Shown piece by piece: positions 43,238 to 51,703 of a DNA stretch of 64,000 nucleotides (the stretch's first letter is position 1; each line of letters starts with the position of its first letter). A program made the translations under genes and the position numbers. The notes under the pieces were generated by a model that was not told the DNA's origin, did not search any database, and saw only the letters and a program-made list of their open reading frames with translations. The stretch spans positions 1-64,000 of the forward strand of contig CAYHIW010000001.1 in NCBI GenBank assembly GCA_964356745.1, in the 5' to 3' direction. This stretch comes from CAYHIW01 sp964356745. Lineage in GTDB: Bacteria; Patescibacteriota; Microgenomatia; UBA1406; GWC2-37-13.

Positions 43238-43795
43238 ATGAAAATCAAGCTTCTAAAAAAAGAGTTGATATTTTCTTATATAAATATAGCTATTCTTATA
43301 TTCAATATTTTTTTAACTATATTCAACCTCTATCTTGTTAAGCAATCAAATAAAATAAGTAGTAACAGTCTCGGATTTGCCGTTGATTCCAGAAGTCAAG
43401 ACTATGTAACTAAAGCTTATGATCAACTCTATTTAAATCAACACAACTTAGACATGATAAATCAATTGAAACAACAAGATTTAATAAAAGATGAAGCTAA
43501 ATTATTAAAGATCGTAGATGTTCTAGAAGAGATTGGGTCAAATTTTTGTCAAGGTACTGTTAAAGCAAGACATATAAGAATTTACCTCCAAAATACAATC
43601 GCGTTGACGTGCAACAGTGATGAAATCCTAAAATATTTTAATGGAAAGAAAAATGGAAATGCCATACTTTGTTCTGAATTTTTCCCAGAGTCGAAGTTTG
43701 CAAAAACATTACAAAGTAAGTACATAAATACATGTGAGTTTGTCGATAGTGCTAGATTTCCCAAAACTATCAATAAATTAAAATTTGAATATTAA
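43238..43795 (+). CDS. Uncharacterised membrane-anchored protein
   Basis: 185 residues from the ATG at 43238 (MKIKLLKKEL). One membrane helix (about 11-33) and a helical, Gln/Asn/Lys-rich cytoplasmic domain with four Cys (NFCQG, LTCNS, LCSEF, NTCEF). The composition is clearly more AT-rich than the housekeeping genes around it. No family recognised. It may be an acquired gene. Confidence 0.55.
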   Translation: MKIKLLKKELIFSYINIAILIFNIFLTIFNLYLVKQSNKISSNSLGFAVDSRSQDYVTKAYDQLYLNQHNLDMINQLKQQDLIKDEAKLLKIVDVLEEIGSNFCQGTVKARHIRIYLQNTIALTCNSDEILKYFNGKKNGNAILCSEFFPESKFAKTLQSKYINTCEFVDSARFPKTINKLKFEY

Positions 43796-43980
43796 TATCT
43801 TCTAAATTTTTAAGAGTGTTTTGTTTATAAATAGGATACTTTCTTCATGCGACTGATTCTAATATTCGTACTAATTAAGTGGTATAAAGACAGGATAATA
43901 CTTTCACAACAGCCCAATTAGCGAGTTTTGTAGCATATAGTCCATAGACAAAGAAATCTACCTTAATAATAATTATCTGC
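43796..43980. other. AT-rich intergenic stretch, no gene seen
   Basis: 185 bases between two AT-rich small genes. No open frame of note and no strong hairpin; several TATA-like strings precede the ATG at 43981. Confidence 0.4.
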
Positions 43981-44169
43981 ATGCGCATTGTTCTTAATAA
44001 TTTTCAGACACGTTTACTGGCAGAGTTTTTATCAAATATGTCTATTCCTTTATTTGCAACTGCTTTCATAGCAAAACCAGCTTCGATTTTTGAGTTCTAT
44101 AAATTTACTGTGCTTGGTATAATGACTTTAGGTATCGCATTAATTATGCTAAGGGAGGTGAAAAGATGA
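43981..44169 (+). CDS. Small two-helix membrane protein
   Basis: 62 residues with two membrane helices (about 17-34 and 41-57) and a basic C-terminus (MLREVKR). No function recognised. It ends in an ATGA overlap with a 35-codon gene, and a strong GGGAGGTG site for that gene lies inside its last codons. The linked pair looks deliberate. Confidence 0.5.
   Translation: MRIVLNNFQTRLLAEFLSNMSIPLFATAFIAKPASIFEFYKFTVLGIMTLGIALIMLREVKR
44152..44160 (+). promoter_or_regulatory. Strong Shine-Dalgarno AAGGGAGGTG for the 35-codon gene
   Basis: A near-complete anti-16S complement about six bases before the ATG at 44166. Such sites are rare in this window, so this one decides the start. Confidence 0.6.
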
Positions 44170-44273
44170 TATCCATTGAATCGTTAAATCTAGGAGCAAT
44201 AACATGGGGTATTATTCTGATTATCTTTCTTCTTCTTGTAATTGCTGGGAGAATCACTTTCAAAAAAGATTAG
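44166..44273 (+). CDS. Single-pass membrane micro-protein, 35 residues
   Basis: Begins MISIESLNLGAITWG, has one helix (about 12-29) and ends GRITFKKD. It starts in an ATGA overlap with the preceding two-helix gene, behind a strong Shine-Dalgarno site, and ends in TAG. Unknown function; it could be a holin-like, channel or regulatory membrane peptide. Confidence 0.55.
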   Translation: MISIESLNLGAITWGIILIIFLLLVIAGRITFKKD

Positions 44274-44325
44274 GTGTCTACATTGGCCTAGTAGAACAAT
44301 CCGAATGGAGTTAATTTTCACACTT

Positions 44326-44334
44326 TGATATACT
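44326..44334 (+). promoter_or_regulatory. Extended -10 promoter of era
   Basis: TGA-TATACT (44326-44334), six bases before the ATG at 44341; leaderless start predicted. Confidence 0.55.
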
Positions 44335-44340
44335 TTCATC

Positions 44341-45222
44341 ATGAAATCAGGGACGGTACTTATATTAGGAAGACCAAATGTGGGTAAATCTACATTTGTA
44401 AATAACGTGATCGGACAAAAAGTAGCAATCACCTCTCCCAAGCCTCAGACAACGCGCACGCCAATCCAGGCAGTTTACAAAGAAGATCGAGGATCAATAT
44501 TTTTCGTGGATACGCCAGGTATTTTTGACCGCGCCAAAGATACGCTCGCCAAAAAAATAAACGACCAAACATTTTCAACATTCTCTAAAGAAATTGACGT
44601 AGTTCTTTATATGGTCGATCACACCAGAAAACGAGACTTTGAAGAAGCCAAAGTTCTGGGAATTGTTCGCAAAATAAAAAAACCCAAGATCCTCGTCATC
44701 AATAAAATCGATATGGAAGAAAGATCGTTTCTGGCACAGTATGAATTCCTTCGAGATGAATTTGAAAACGTTTATAAAATCTCAGCACTAAACAGAACCC
44801 ACGTCAAACCACTTTTGGACAAAATTTTCGAACTATTACCGGACAAACTCGTTAACCCATTAACTCGTGAACACGAAAACTACAACGCAACAGGGCACCC
44901 TCTACTCAGTATGGACAGCAAAGCCTTTGTCGCAGAACTTATTCGCGAGAAAATATTTCTCAAAACAGGAGAGGAAATTCCCTATACCATCACCGTTGTT
45001 GTTGATGAGATTACTGAACGGAATCCCGGACTCACCTACGTCAAAGCACGCATCCTCACCACCGATAAACGATACAAGAAAATGCTCATTGGTTCTGAAG
45101 GACGCAAAATAAAAGAATTTGGGAGTATGGCACGTAAAGAAATCGCACTTGCGACAAACAAGAAGATCTATCTCGACCTCAGCGTTGAGGTTGATCCCCA
45201 CTGGCCAGAGCTTATCTATTGA
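44341..45222 (+). CDS. era: GTPase Era
   Basis: 293 residues. G1 GRPNVGKST, switch I/G2 PQTTRTPIQ, G3 DTPG, G4 NKID, and a C-terminal type II KH domain (GSEGRKIKEFGSMARKEI) that binds the 3' end of 16S rRNA. Era checks small-subunit maturation. Its KH domain has the usual spacing and length. It is followed after 31 bases by a nuclease gene. Confidence 0.96.
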   Translation: MKSGTVLILGRPNVGKSTFVNNVIGQKVAITSPKPQTTRTPIQAVYKEDRGSIFFVDTPGIFDRAKDTLAKKINDQTFSTFSKEIDVVLYMVDHTRKRDFEEAKVLGIVRKIKKPKILVINKIDMEERSFLAQYEFLRDEFENVYKISALNRTHVKPLLDKIFELLPDKLVNPLTREHENYNATGHPLLSMDSKAFVAELIREKIFLKTGEEIPYTITVVVDEITERNPGLTYVKARILTTDKRYKKMLIGSEGRKIKEFGSMARKEIALATNKKIYLDLSVEVDPHWPELIY

Positions 45223-45253
45223 GAATGACGAGTTAAAAAATTAAAATAATAGG

Positions 45254-46024
45254 ATGTCGATGTATTATACAGCTAAAAAAACAAGAGGTGTTTTTGATCC
45301 AAATTCCAAAGAACCCCTTCGAATCAGTCGAAGTAAAATCGATCTTTACATGAACTGTCCTTTCTGTTTCTATCTTGAGGTGCGACTCGGTGTTGGACAA
45401 CCGCCGGGCTACCCATTCAGTCTCAACTCAGCAGTCGATAAACTTCTCAAAAAAGAGTTTGACATACACCGTGTCAAAAAATCTACCCACCCTCTTATGA
45501 AAACCTATGGAATAGATGCCGTTCCTTTTGAACACGCAAAGATGGAAAGTTGGAGAGATGCAATGCGCGCAGGAATACAGTACTTACACCACCAAACCAA
45601 TCTTTTGATAACCGGAGGTATTGATGATGTTTGGGTCAACCCAAAAGGAGAACTCTACATTGTCGACTATAAGGCAACGTCAAAAACAAGTGAGGTGAGT
45701 TTGGATGCTGCGTGGCAGATCGGATACAAAAGACAGATGGAGGTATACCAATGGCTCTTCAGACAAAACGGATTTACCGTCTCTGATACCGGATACTTTG
45801 TGTACTGTAATGGGAAAACCGATCGTGCAGCGTTTGACGGTAAACTCGAATTTGATATCAAAATTCTTCCTTACAAAAGTGATATGTCATGGGTCGAGCC
45901 GGCAATTTTTAAAATCAAGGAGACTCTTACGTCAAACACCGCACCAGGACAGTCGTCAGACTGTGATTTCTGTAAGTATCGTAATGCAGTAAATGACCTT
46001 AAGCTGCCACCTCAAACTTCTTAA
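45254..46024 (+). CDS. PD-(D/E)XK nuclease, RecB/Cas4-like, with two CxxC pairs
   Basis: 256 residues. LRISRSKIDLYMNCPFCFYLE at the start, GGIDDVWVNPKGELYIVDYKATSKT (catalytic D and DYK), QMEVYQWLF, and CDFCKYR near the end. The QxxxY and DYK order is that of RecB-family nucleases. CPFC and CDFC could bind Fe-S or zinc, as in Cas4/AddB, though the spacing is CxxC twice rather than C...CxxxxxC. Its last 26 bases overlap the 3' end of metG. Confidence 0.8.
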   Translation: MSMYYTAKKTRGVFDPNSKEPLRISRSKIDLYMNCPFCFYLEVRLGVGQPPGYPFSLNSAVDKLLKKEFDIHRVKKSTHPLMKTYGIDAVPFEHAKMESWRDAMRAGIQYLHHQTNLLITGGIDDVWVNPKGELYIVDYKATSKTSEVSLDAAWQIGYKRQMEVYQWLFRQNGFTVSDTGYFVYCNGKTDRAAFDGKLEFDIKILPYKSDMSWVEPAIFKIKETLTSNTAPGQSSDCDFCKYRNAVNDLKLPPQTS

Positions 46025-47672
46025 AGAGAAGTGATGGTTTTATCGAAGTATCAACGTGGGATAATAATTGCTCAATGACCTGTGCTTCCTCACCAAGTTC
46101 CGGCCAAAGATCTTGTTTGTCAACTCCGATCTGTTTAAATAGTTCTCGTGAGGCTTTCGGCATGATTGGACTTATAAGAAAGCCCAGCGCAATAACAAAT
46201 CCATAGAGTTGTCTTAAGGACGAATAAAATTCCTCAGAGTTCACACTCTTTTGCTCCCATACCTTCTCATCATTAATAAATTTATTCGCGTGAGCCGAAA
46301 GTTTAAGTACTTCTTCTAAATAAAGTTTGAACTGGCATTTCTCAAGATGAATTCGCGCATTTCGAAATGCTTCTTCAACAAGTTTTTTGTGAGCTTCTGT
46401 AAATGCTTGACTGGTAATTTTATTGTGATCAGCTCCTTGCGCAAGTGATAGTGATCTGTGAATAAAGTTACCTAAGTTAGCAACTAAAATTTCGTTATTT
46501 TTCTCGATAAAATCGTCGAAAGTGAAACTTGAATCAGAATTTTCTGGCATGATCAGTGTAAGATAAAATCTCAAAGGATCATTTCCATACTTCTCAACCA
46601 CGTCAACGATAGGAATTGTTACTCCTCGACTTTTGGAAAATTGTTTTCCTTTGAGATTGAGAAACATGTTGATGCTCACCACGTCAGGAAGATGTAATTT
46701 CTCATCATAGGTCATGAGTTGACCAGGCCAAAAGATTGTGTGGAATACCAAATTATCTTTACCCATGAAGTTATAGTGCTTGAGATTTTCTCCGTACCAA
46801 AACTCTTTCCAGTCTCTTCCCGACTTCTCTCCCCATTCTACAGATGCTGAGTAATATCCAATCACTGCTTCAAACCAAACATACAATCGTTTATTTTCAA
46901 TATTATCAATACGTTTGTCTTCGGGGATTCTGTCAATGGGGAGTGGCACTCCCCACTCGATATCACGCGAAATCGCGCGGGGTTTAAGTCCGTTTTTGAT
47001 CCACCCCATCGTCTCCTGATATACCCAGTTTTTCCACAATGATTGTTTGGGTGTAACGTAATCTTTGAGTTTTGTCTCAAGTTTTGGCCAGTCGATAAAA
47101 TAATGCTGTGTGTCTTTGAGTTCTACTTTTTTGCCGGTTAGTTTACTGCGCGGATCAATAAGATCTCCTTGTTCAAGTAATTTTCCGCAGTTGTCACATT
47201 GATCACTTCGCGCATCTTCAAATCCGCAGAGTCGACACTTTCCTTCTACATATCGATCAGGAAGAAATTTCTTATCTTCGGATGAATAATATTGTTTCGT
47301 CGTATCGATAATAATCACATTTTTTTCTAAAAATTTTAAGAAAAAATCTTGAGTAATTTGAATGTGATTTTGAGTATCAGTCTTTGTGTAAATATCATAG
47401 GTCAACCCAAGTATCTCTATAAAAAGTTTTACGTCTTTTTCATGATACAGATCGACGATTTCTTTTGGCGTAACCTTTTTTTTATCTGCTTCAACGGTAA
47501 TCGGTGTACCAAAACAGTCAGATCCAGAGGCCATTAAAACATCATGACCGGTTGCACGGAAAAAACGGGCAGTGATGTCTGCCGGCAAAAGATATCCGGC
47601 CAAATGCCCCACATGAAGTTCTCCATTAACATACGGCCACGCAACACCAATAAATATTTTCTTTTTGTTCAT
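45999..47672 (-). CDS. metG: Methionyl-tRNA synthetase
   Basis: 557 residues. HVGH (HIGH motif) near residue 20, a zinc knuckle CRLCGFEDARSDQCDNC (about 142-158), and the KMSKS variant KQFSKSRG. The anticodon-binding helical domain reaches the C-terminus; no tRNA-binding Arc1/EMAP domain is present, unlike longer MetRS. It begins one base after gltX ends, so gltX-metG form an operon. Confidence 0.95.
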   Translation of the reverse strand: MNKKKIFIGVAWPYVNGELHVGHLAGYLLPADITARFFRATGHDVLMASGSDCFGTPITVEADKKKVTPKEIVDLYHEKDVKLFIEILGLTYDIYTKTDTQNHIQITQDFFLKFLEKNVIIIDTTKQYYSSEDKKFLPDRYVEGKCRLCGFEDARSDQCDNCGKLLEQGDLIDPRSKLTGKKVELKDTQHYFIDWPKLETKLKDYVTPKQSLWKNWVYQETMGWIKNGLKPRAISRDIEWGVPLPIDRIPEDKRIDNIENKRLYVWFEAVIGYYSASVEWGEKSGRDWKEFWYGENLKHYNFMGKDNLVFHTIFWPGQLMTYDEKLHLPDVVSINMFLNLKGKQFSKSRGVTIPIVDVVEKYGNDPLRFYLTLIMPENSDSSFTFDDFIEKNNEILVANLGNFIHRSLSLAQGADHNKITSQAFTEAHKKLVEEAFRNARIHLEKCQFKLYLEEVLKLSAHANKFINDEKVWEQKSVNSEEFYSSLRQLYGFVIALGFLISPIMPKASRELFKQIGVDKQDLWPELGEEAQVIEQLLSHVDTSIKPSLLFKKFEVAA

Positions 47673-47673
47673 A

Positions 47674-49065
47674 TTACACCGACAGTCGTTTAAGAGATTC
47701 TGCCTTACCTAATAATTCTATAGACTCGTTTAAAGGAGGGGTAATTTTTTTACCCGAAATAACAATGCGCAGAATCATAAAAAATTCGCTGTTTTTCATT
47801 TTTTCTTTTGCCGCAAGCTCCTGCATGGCATGACCTATTGCCTCAGCATTCCATTCTTTTAGTTTTTTTAACTCATCATGCATTTTGGAAATGATATTCT
47901 TGTGAGATTTAAGATCTATCTGATACTCTTCGGGAGACTTGTAGAAAAATTCACAGAGCGTTGCGTATTCGGTCAGTCGCTTCATTCTCTCTTTGACGAG
48001 AGGCACAGTCTTCTCAATCATTTCTTCTGCATATTTACCCTTATAAAACTCATAAATTTTAGTTGTTAGTTCTTCGTTGTTAGCTTTTCTAATATATTCT
48101 CCATTCATCCACTCAAGCTTCACAATATCAAAAACTGGTCCAACAACGTGCATGTCTTTGGGATCAAAGACACTGATAAATTCATCAATATCGAAAATCT
48201 CTTTTTGTTTGGGATGCGACCAACCCATAAGTGAAAGATAATTTATGACTGCCTCTGGTAAAAAACCATGTTCTAAATACCAATGTGCCCATACGGGATT
48301 TTTGCGTTTTGAAAACTTAGACTTGTCGGCATTACGAAGAAGGGGTGTGTGAACGTAAATTGGTTTTTCCCAACCAAACGCTTCATACAATAAAATATGC
48401 TTCGGAGTTGAAGAGATCCATTCGTCACCTCTTATGACGTGGGATATTTTCATAAAATGATCGTCAACGACAACGGCAAGGTGATAGGTAGGAAATCCAT
48501 CAGACTTCATAAGAACCTGGTCATCAACATTTTCTGATTTAATCTTTATTTCACCGCGAAGAAGATCATTAAACGCAATTTCTTTTTTTTCTGGAACATT
48601 TAGTCGAATCACATATTGCTCACCTTGATCTACTCGCTTTTGTGCATCTTTTGTATGTTGTAAACAATGTTTATCGTACCGCGGCATTTGTTTGTCTGCT
48701 TGTTGTTTTTTACGCAGTTTATCGAGTCTGTCTTTGGTACAAAAACAATAATAAGCACTTCCCTTCTCAAGAAGTTCTTTTGCATAAATATGGTATGTGT
48801 CCACTCGTTCTGATTGACGATACGGGCCCGAAGCACCACCGACATCTGGTCCCTCATCATAGATAAGACCAAACTGTTTCAATCCGTCTAATATTCTTCC
48901 TTCTGCTTTTTCGATAAGTCTACTTCTATCTGTGTCTTCTATTCTAATAATAAACTGGCCGTTATGTTTTTTGGCAAACGCGTAGTTAAGAAGTCCTGTG
49001 TATAGATTACCGATGTGAAGATCTTCACCTGTTGGAGAGGGAGCAATTCGTGTTCTTACCGTCAT
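47674..49065 (-). CDS. gltX: Glutamyl-tRNA synthetase
   Basis: 463 residues from the ATG at 49065, six bases after a TATAAT box; the upstream ATG at 49098 would lie before it. APSPTGEDLHIGN carries the HIGH-like motif (HIGN), IIRIEDTDRSR follows, and KFSKRKNP is the KMSKS equivalent. With tRNA-Gln in this window and no GlnRS seen, it may be a non-discriminating enzyme working with GatCAB, but that cannot be told from the sequence. Confidence 0.95.
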   Translation of the reverse strand: MTVRTRIAPSPTGEDLHIGNLYTGLLNYAFAKKHNGQFIIRIEDTDRSRLIEKAEGRILDGLKQFGLIYDEGPDVGGASGPYRQSERVDTYHIYAKELLEKGSAYYCFCTKDRLDKLRKKQQADKQMPRYDKHCLQHTKDAQKRVDQGEQYVIRLNVPEKKEIAFNDLLRGEIKIKSENVDDQVLMKSDGFPTYHLAVVVDDHFMKISHVIRGDEWISSTPKHILLYEAFGWEKPIYVHTPLLRNADKSKFSKRKNPVWAHWYLEHGFLPEAVINYLSLMGWSHPKQKEIFDIDEFISVFDPKDMHVVGPVFDIVKLEWMNGEYIRKANNEELTTKIYEFYKGKYAEEMIEKTVPLVKERMKRLTEYATLCEFFYKSPEEYQIDLKSHKNIISKMHDELKKLKEWNAEAIGHAMQELAAKEKMKNSEFFMILRIVISGKKITPPLNESIELLGKAESLKRLSV

Positions 49066-49071
49066 GAATGA

Positions 49072-49077
49072 ATTATA
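49072..49077 (-). promoter_or_regulatory. -10 box TATAAT, 6 bases before gltX
   Basis: Minus-strand TATAAT (49077-49072) followed by six bases and the ATG at 49065; it would start the gltX-metG unit without a leader. Confidence 0.55.
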
Positions 49078-49135
49078 TAATAATAGAACAAATTCCAAAT
49101 AACAAAAACCAAATTACAAACTAAGAAGATATCTC

Positions 49136-49801
49136 TTATTTACAGCAGCCACCTCCACAACATTCACCTTTTTTTTCGTCATGATCATCGCAGTCACATT
49201 GGAGACATTCGAAGTTCTCTTCAACTTTCTTCCAATCAACATTATCAAAAAACACATCGATGTATCCCCCACGATTCACGCCAAAGTCAATGAAGTATGC
49301 ATGTTCGTAGGTATCAAGCGCGAGTACTGGAGTTGCACCCCAGATCGGAAATGTGTTTTGTGCATCTCCAAGATAGTTAAAAAGTCTCTCTTCACGATGG
49401 TTCCATGCTGTCCAAACCCATCCTCGAGCAGCAATCCCTGTGGCTTTTACATCTTTCTTGTAGTTTTCAAATGAGCCAAAATCTTTTTTGATTTGATCGC
49501 TCAACGCTCCAGACGGAGCACCGCCGTTACCACCGAGATGGCCGAAATAAATTTCGTGATTTATGACTCCACCCCATGCAAATGAAAGTTCGAGTTTGCG
49601 TTCGCGAATCTTAGAATAGACCTGATTTGCTTTTTCGTAGTCTTCGTCTGTGAGATCAAGAATTTTTTCCATGATCTCGTTATATTTATTTACATATCCT
49701 TGATAGAGCTTGATGTGTTCTTCAGTGGTTTTTTTAGAGATTCCCTTCATTGACATGAGAGAATCGCTAAATTTCTTTGGCTCTATTTTTGTAAAATTCA
49801 T
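49136..49801 (-). CDS. sod: Fe/Mn superoxide dismutase with Cys-rich C-terminal tail
   Basis: 221 residues from the ATG at 49801. Metal ligands are visible in order: EEHIKLYQGYVNKYN, NHEIYFGHLGG, and DTYEHAYFIDFG. The enzyme removes superoxide. Unusually the protein continues past the normal end (VEENF) into about 22 residues with eight Cys, one His and many acidic residues (CLQCDCDDHDEKK, then CCGGGCCK), a metallothionein-like tail. The start region overlaps an AT-rich repeat. The cupredoxin gene lies 25 bases upstream on the same strand. Confidence 0.93.
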   Translation of the reverse strand: MNFTKIEPKKFSDSLMSMKGISKKTTEEHIKLYQGYVNKYNEIMEKILDLTDEDYEKANQVYSKIRERKLELSFAWGGVINHEIYFGHLGGNGGAPSGALSDQIKKDFGSFENYKKDVKATGIAARGWVWTAWNHREERLFNYLGDAQNTFPIWGATPVLALDTYEHAYFIDFGVNRGGYIDVFFDNVDWKKVEENFECLQCDCDDHDEKKGECCGGGCCK

Positions 49802-49825
49802 TTGAAATTTGGATTTTGGATTTTG
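49801..49825. repeat. AT-rich repeat at the start of the sod gene
   Basis: TTTGAAATTTGGATTTTG (18 bases from 49801) occurs exactly again at 57060-57077 in the zwf-gnd linker. It lies between the sod ATG and the cupredoxin stop. Confidence 0.65.
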
Positions 49826-49826
49826 A

Positions 49827-50258
49827 TTATTCAACAATAAGGGATCCTACCATTCCCATTTTTCTGTGTTGCCCAACACTACAGTAATATTCAAACGTTC
49901 CTTTTTTATCGGCAACAAACTCAACCGTCTCGGTTGCTCCTGCTGCAAGTTGCTTCGTCTTTGCATTAAACTCATCAAGTACCCAGTCATGAAAACCAGA
50001 CTTGGGGGTAAATACAATTTTTACTTTGTCTCCTTGCTTTACTTTCATTTCTGTGACTGAGAATTTGAAGTTGCTTCCATCAACCTTGAACGTCTTTACG
50101 TCTTCTTCCATTGCTGACGGAGAAACTTCTTTAGTTTCTTCAACAATTTTTTCTTGTTTAGTTATTTCCACTGTTTCATTGACTGGCTTTTTTGAGACAA
50201 ATAGATAGCCACCGACAAGAAGAAGTAAAACAACGACACTCAAAAGTATTTTTTTCAT
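49827..50258 (-). CDS. Membrane-anchored cupredoxin (type 1 copper)
   Basis: 143 residues from the ATG at 50258 (MKKILLSVVV). A membrane anchor (3-21), an acidic/Lys linker, and a plastocyanin-like fold with copper ligands His (GFHDW), Cys (YYCSVGQHR), His (QHR) and Met (MGMVG) near the C-terminus. It probably carries electrons or binds copper outside the cell. It is co-directional with sod, suggesting an oxidative-stress unit. Upstream DNA holds a GC-rich repeat shared with trmD's end. Confidence 0.88.
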   Translation of the reverse strand: MKKILLSVVVLLLLVGGYLFVSKKPVNETVEITKQEKIVEETKEVSPSAMEEDVKTFKVDGSNFKFSVTEMKVKQGDKVKIVFTPKSGFHDWVLDEFNAKTKQLAAGATETVEFVADKKGTFEYYCSVGQHRKMGMVGSLIVE

Positions 50259-50287
50259 ACCTAAATTTAACCCCATTTCCCCAAAAA

Positions 50288-50330
50288 AGTCAACCCTTCG
50301 GCTAAGCTCAGGGCAAGTCAAGAAGGTCGG
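50288..50330. repeat. GC-rich repeat at the 3' end of trmD
   Basis: The segment with CCCTTCGGCTAAGCTCAGGG is an imperfect palindrome flanked by AAGTCAA and CAAGTCAA. It encodes the last TrmD residues and its stop, and reaches into the cupredoxin upstream region. Confidence 0.5.
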
Positions 50331-51069
50331 GACGTTTGGTGAGGGTTTGTTCAAACGATTGTTTCACTCTCCACTTCTCAATCTCGGCATGATTTCCGGA
50401 TAGAAGAATTTCTGGAACTTTTTTCCCCTCAAATTCTTCTGGCCGAGTGTAATGTGGATACTCCAAAAGCCTGACATTTTCAACACCTGCAGCTTGTAGC
50501 TTTTCTAGAACTTCATGTTTTCCAATGACCTCAGTTAAGTAATTAACTGAGTACTCTTGAAATGATTCAATAACCGTCGCTTCATCTTTTTTTAAAACTC
50601 CCGGAATAAGTCTGACAACCGAGTCGACAACTGCCGCAGCGGTAACTTCGCCACCGGTCATGACAAAGTCGCCAAGCGAAACTTCTTCGTCAATCTCGTC
50701 CATGATGCGCTCGTCCACTCCCTCGTAATGCCCGGCAATAATAACGAGATTGTCGAGTTTGGAAAACTCTTGCGCGTTTTCCTGATTAAACTGTTTTCCC
50801 TTTGCACTTGTCAGAATTACTCTTGTAGCTTGTAACATAGAACTTGTAACTTTTTCGATTGCTTTATTGAGAACATCGACTTTGAGTATCATTCCTGCTC
50901 CTCCACCATAGGGTTTGTCATCAACGGTTTTGTACGAATCATCCGAGAAATCTCGAAGGTTCACGACCTCAACTTCAACCAATTTCTTATCCTGTGCGCG
51001 CTTGATAATACTTTCGTCAAAAAAACCTTTGAGCATATCTGGGAAGAGCGTCACGATAGTGATTTTCAT
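50308..51069 (-). CDS. trmD: tRNA (guanine-N1)-methyltransferase TrmD
   Basis: 253 residues. [10 protein letters not shown] start, [15 protein letters not shown], the trefoil-knot SAM site ([13 protein letters not shown] and [13 protein letters not shown]) and [11 protein letters not shown] in the C-terminal domain. It makes m1G37 and keeps the reading frame. The last residues (RPDLLDLP) and stop lie in a GC-rich repeat. TACAAT lies 6 bases before the ATG. Confidence 0.96.
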   Translation of the reverse strand: MKITIVTLFPDMLKGFFDESIIKRAQDKKLVEVEVVNLRDFSDDSYKTVDDKPYGGGAGMILKVDVLNKAIEKVTSSMLQATRVILTSAKGKQFNQENAQEFSKLDNLVIIAGHYEGVDERIMDEIDEEVSLGDFVMTGGEVTAAAVVDSVVRLIPGVLKKDEATVIESFQEYSVNYLTEVIGKHEVLEKLQAAGVENVRLLEYPHYTRPEEFEGKKVPEILLSGNHAEIEKWRVKQSFEQTLTKRPDLLDLP

Positions 51070-51071
51070 GA

Positions 51072-51081
51072 TATTATTGTA
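51072..51081. promoter_or_regulatory. Overlapping divergent -10 boxes of trmD and yidD
   Basis: Minus strand TACAAT (51081-51076) is 6 bases before the trmD ATG at 51069. Plus strand TATTAT (51072-51077) is 8 bases before the yidD ATG at 51086. The two start codons are only 16 bases apart. Confidence 0.55.
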
Positions 51082-51085
51082 CTTG

Positions 51086-51286
51086 ATGAAACAACTAATA
51101 TTAAAGCTTATTCGCCTCTATCAGACACTTCCACTTCCAAGTTCGTGTCGATTTGCACCAACCTGTTCTGAATACACCTATCAAGCAGTAGAAAAATACG
51201 GAGTTTCAAAAGGCGCCGTACTTGGAATCAAAAGAATTGTTCGCTGTCATCCTTGGAGTAAAGGCGGATTAGATCCTCTACGTTAG
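51086..51286 (+). CDS. yidD: Membrane protein insertion efficiency factor YidD
   Basis: 66 residues from the ATG at 51086 ([13 protein letters not shown]). [19 protein letters not shown] and [12 protein letters not shown] are the YidD signature with three conserved Cys. YidD helps YidC insert proteins and is normally encoded between rnpA and yidC; here it sits 36 kb away beside trmD. It ends in TAG, overlapping the convergent HIT gene by four bases. Confidence 0.95.
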   Translation: MKQLILKLIRLYQTLPLPSSCRFAPTCSEYTYQAVEKYGVSKGAVLGIKRIVRCHPWSKGGLDPLR

Positions 51287-51681
51287 AGTGCTCCTTTTAT
51301 TTTTGCAGCAATTTCTTCAAATTCTTCTTTTGTAAATTTGAGTGGCTTATCCCATGAGGGAAGAATAGAACTCTTTTCTATTGTCTGGTATCGCGGAGTT
51401 ATGTGGATATGAGCATGAGGAATCTGACCATGTGTGAAAAACTGTAGCCATTCTGGATTAAACGCTTTTTGCACGGCTTTTAGAAGTTTCTGCGCAACCG
51501 TCCAGTACTCTGAGAATTTTTCCACTTCATATACCCATACGAAATGCTTTTTGGGAATAACCAAAACATGTCCTTTCTCAACCGGAAATATATCGAGAAT
51601 GCCTATGAAATCCTCGTCTTCATAAACTTTGTATGAAGGCAATTCTCCGGCAATTACTTTACAAAACACACAATTTTCCAT
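51283..51681 (-). CDS. HIT-family nucleotide-binding hydrolase
   Basis: 132 residues from the ATG at 51681 ([15 protein letters not shown]). CVFCK is part of the zinc site and HAHIHITP is the HIT triad (HxHxHxx) near residue 97. These enzymes cleave nucleotide phosphoramidates or dinucleoside polyphosphates. TATACT lies 6 bases before the ATG. Confidence 0.93.
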   Translation of the reverse strand: MENCVFCKVIAGELPSYKVYEDEDFIGILDIFPVEKGHVLVIPKKHFVWVYEVEKFSEYWTVAQKLLKAVQKAFNPEWLQFFTHGQIPHAHIHITPRYQTIEKSSILPSWDKPLKFTKEEFEEIAAKIKGAL

Positions 51682-51687
51682 GGCAAT

Positions 51688-51695
51688 AGTATAAC
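51688..51695. promoter_or_regulatory. Overlapping divergent -10 boxes of the HIT gene and gap
   Basis: Minus TATACT (51693-51688) is 6 bases before the ATG at 51681; plus TATAAC (51690-51695) is 8 bases before the ATG at 51704. They share four base pairs. Confidence 0.55.
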
Positions 51696-51703
51696 ATGAT
51701 AGT

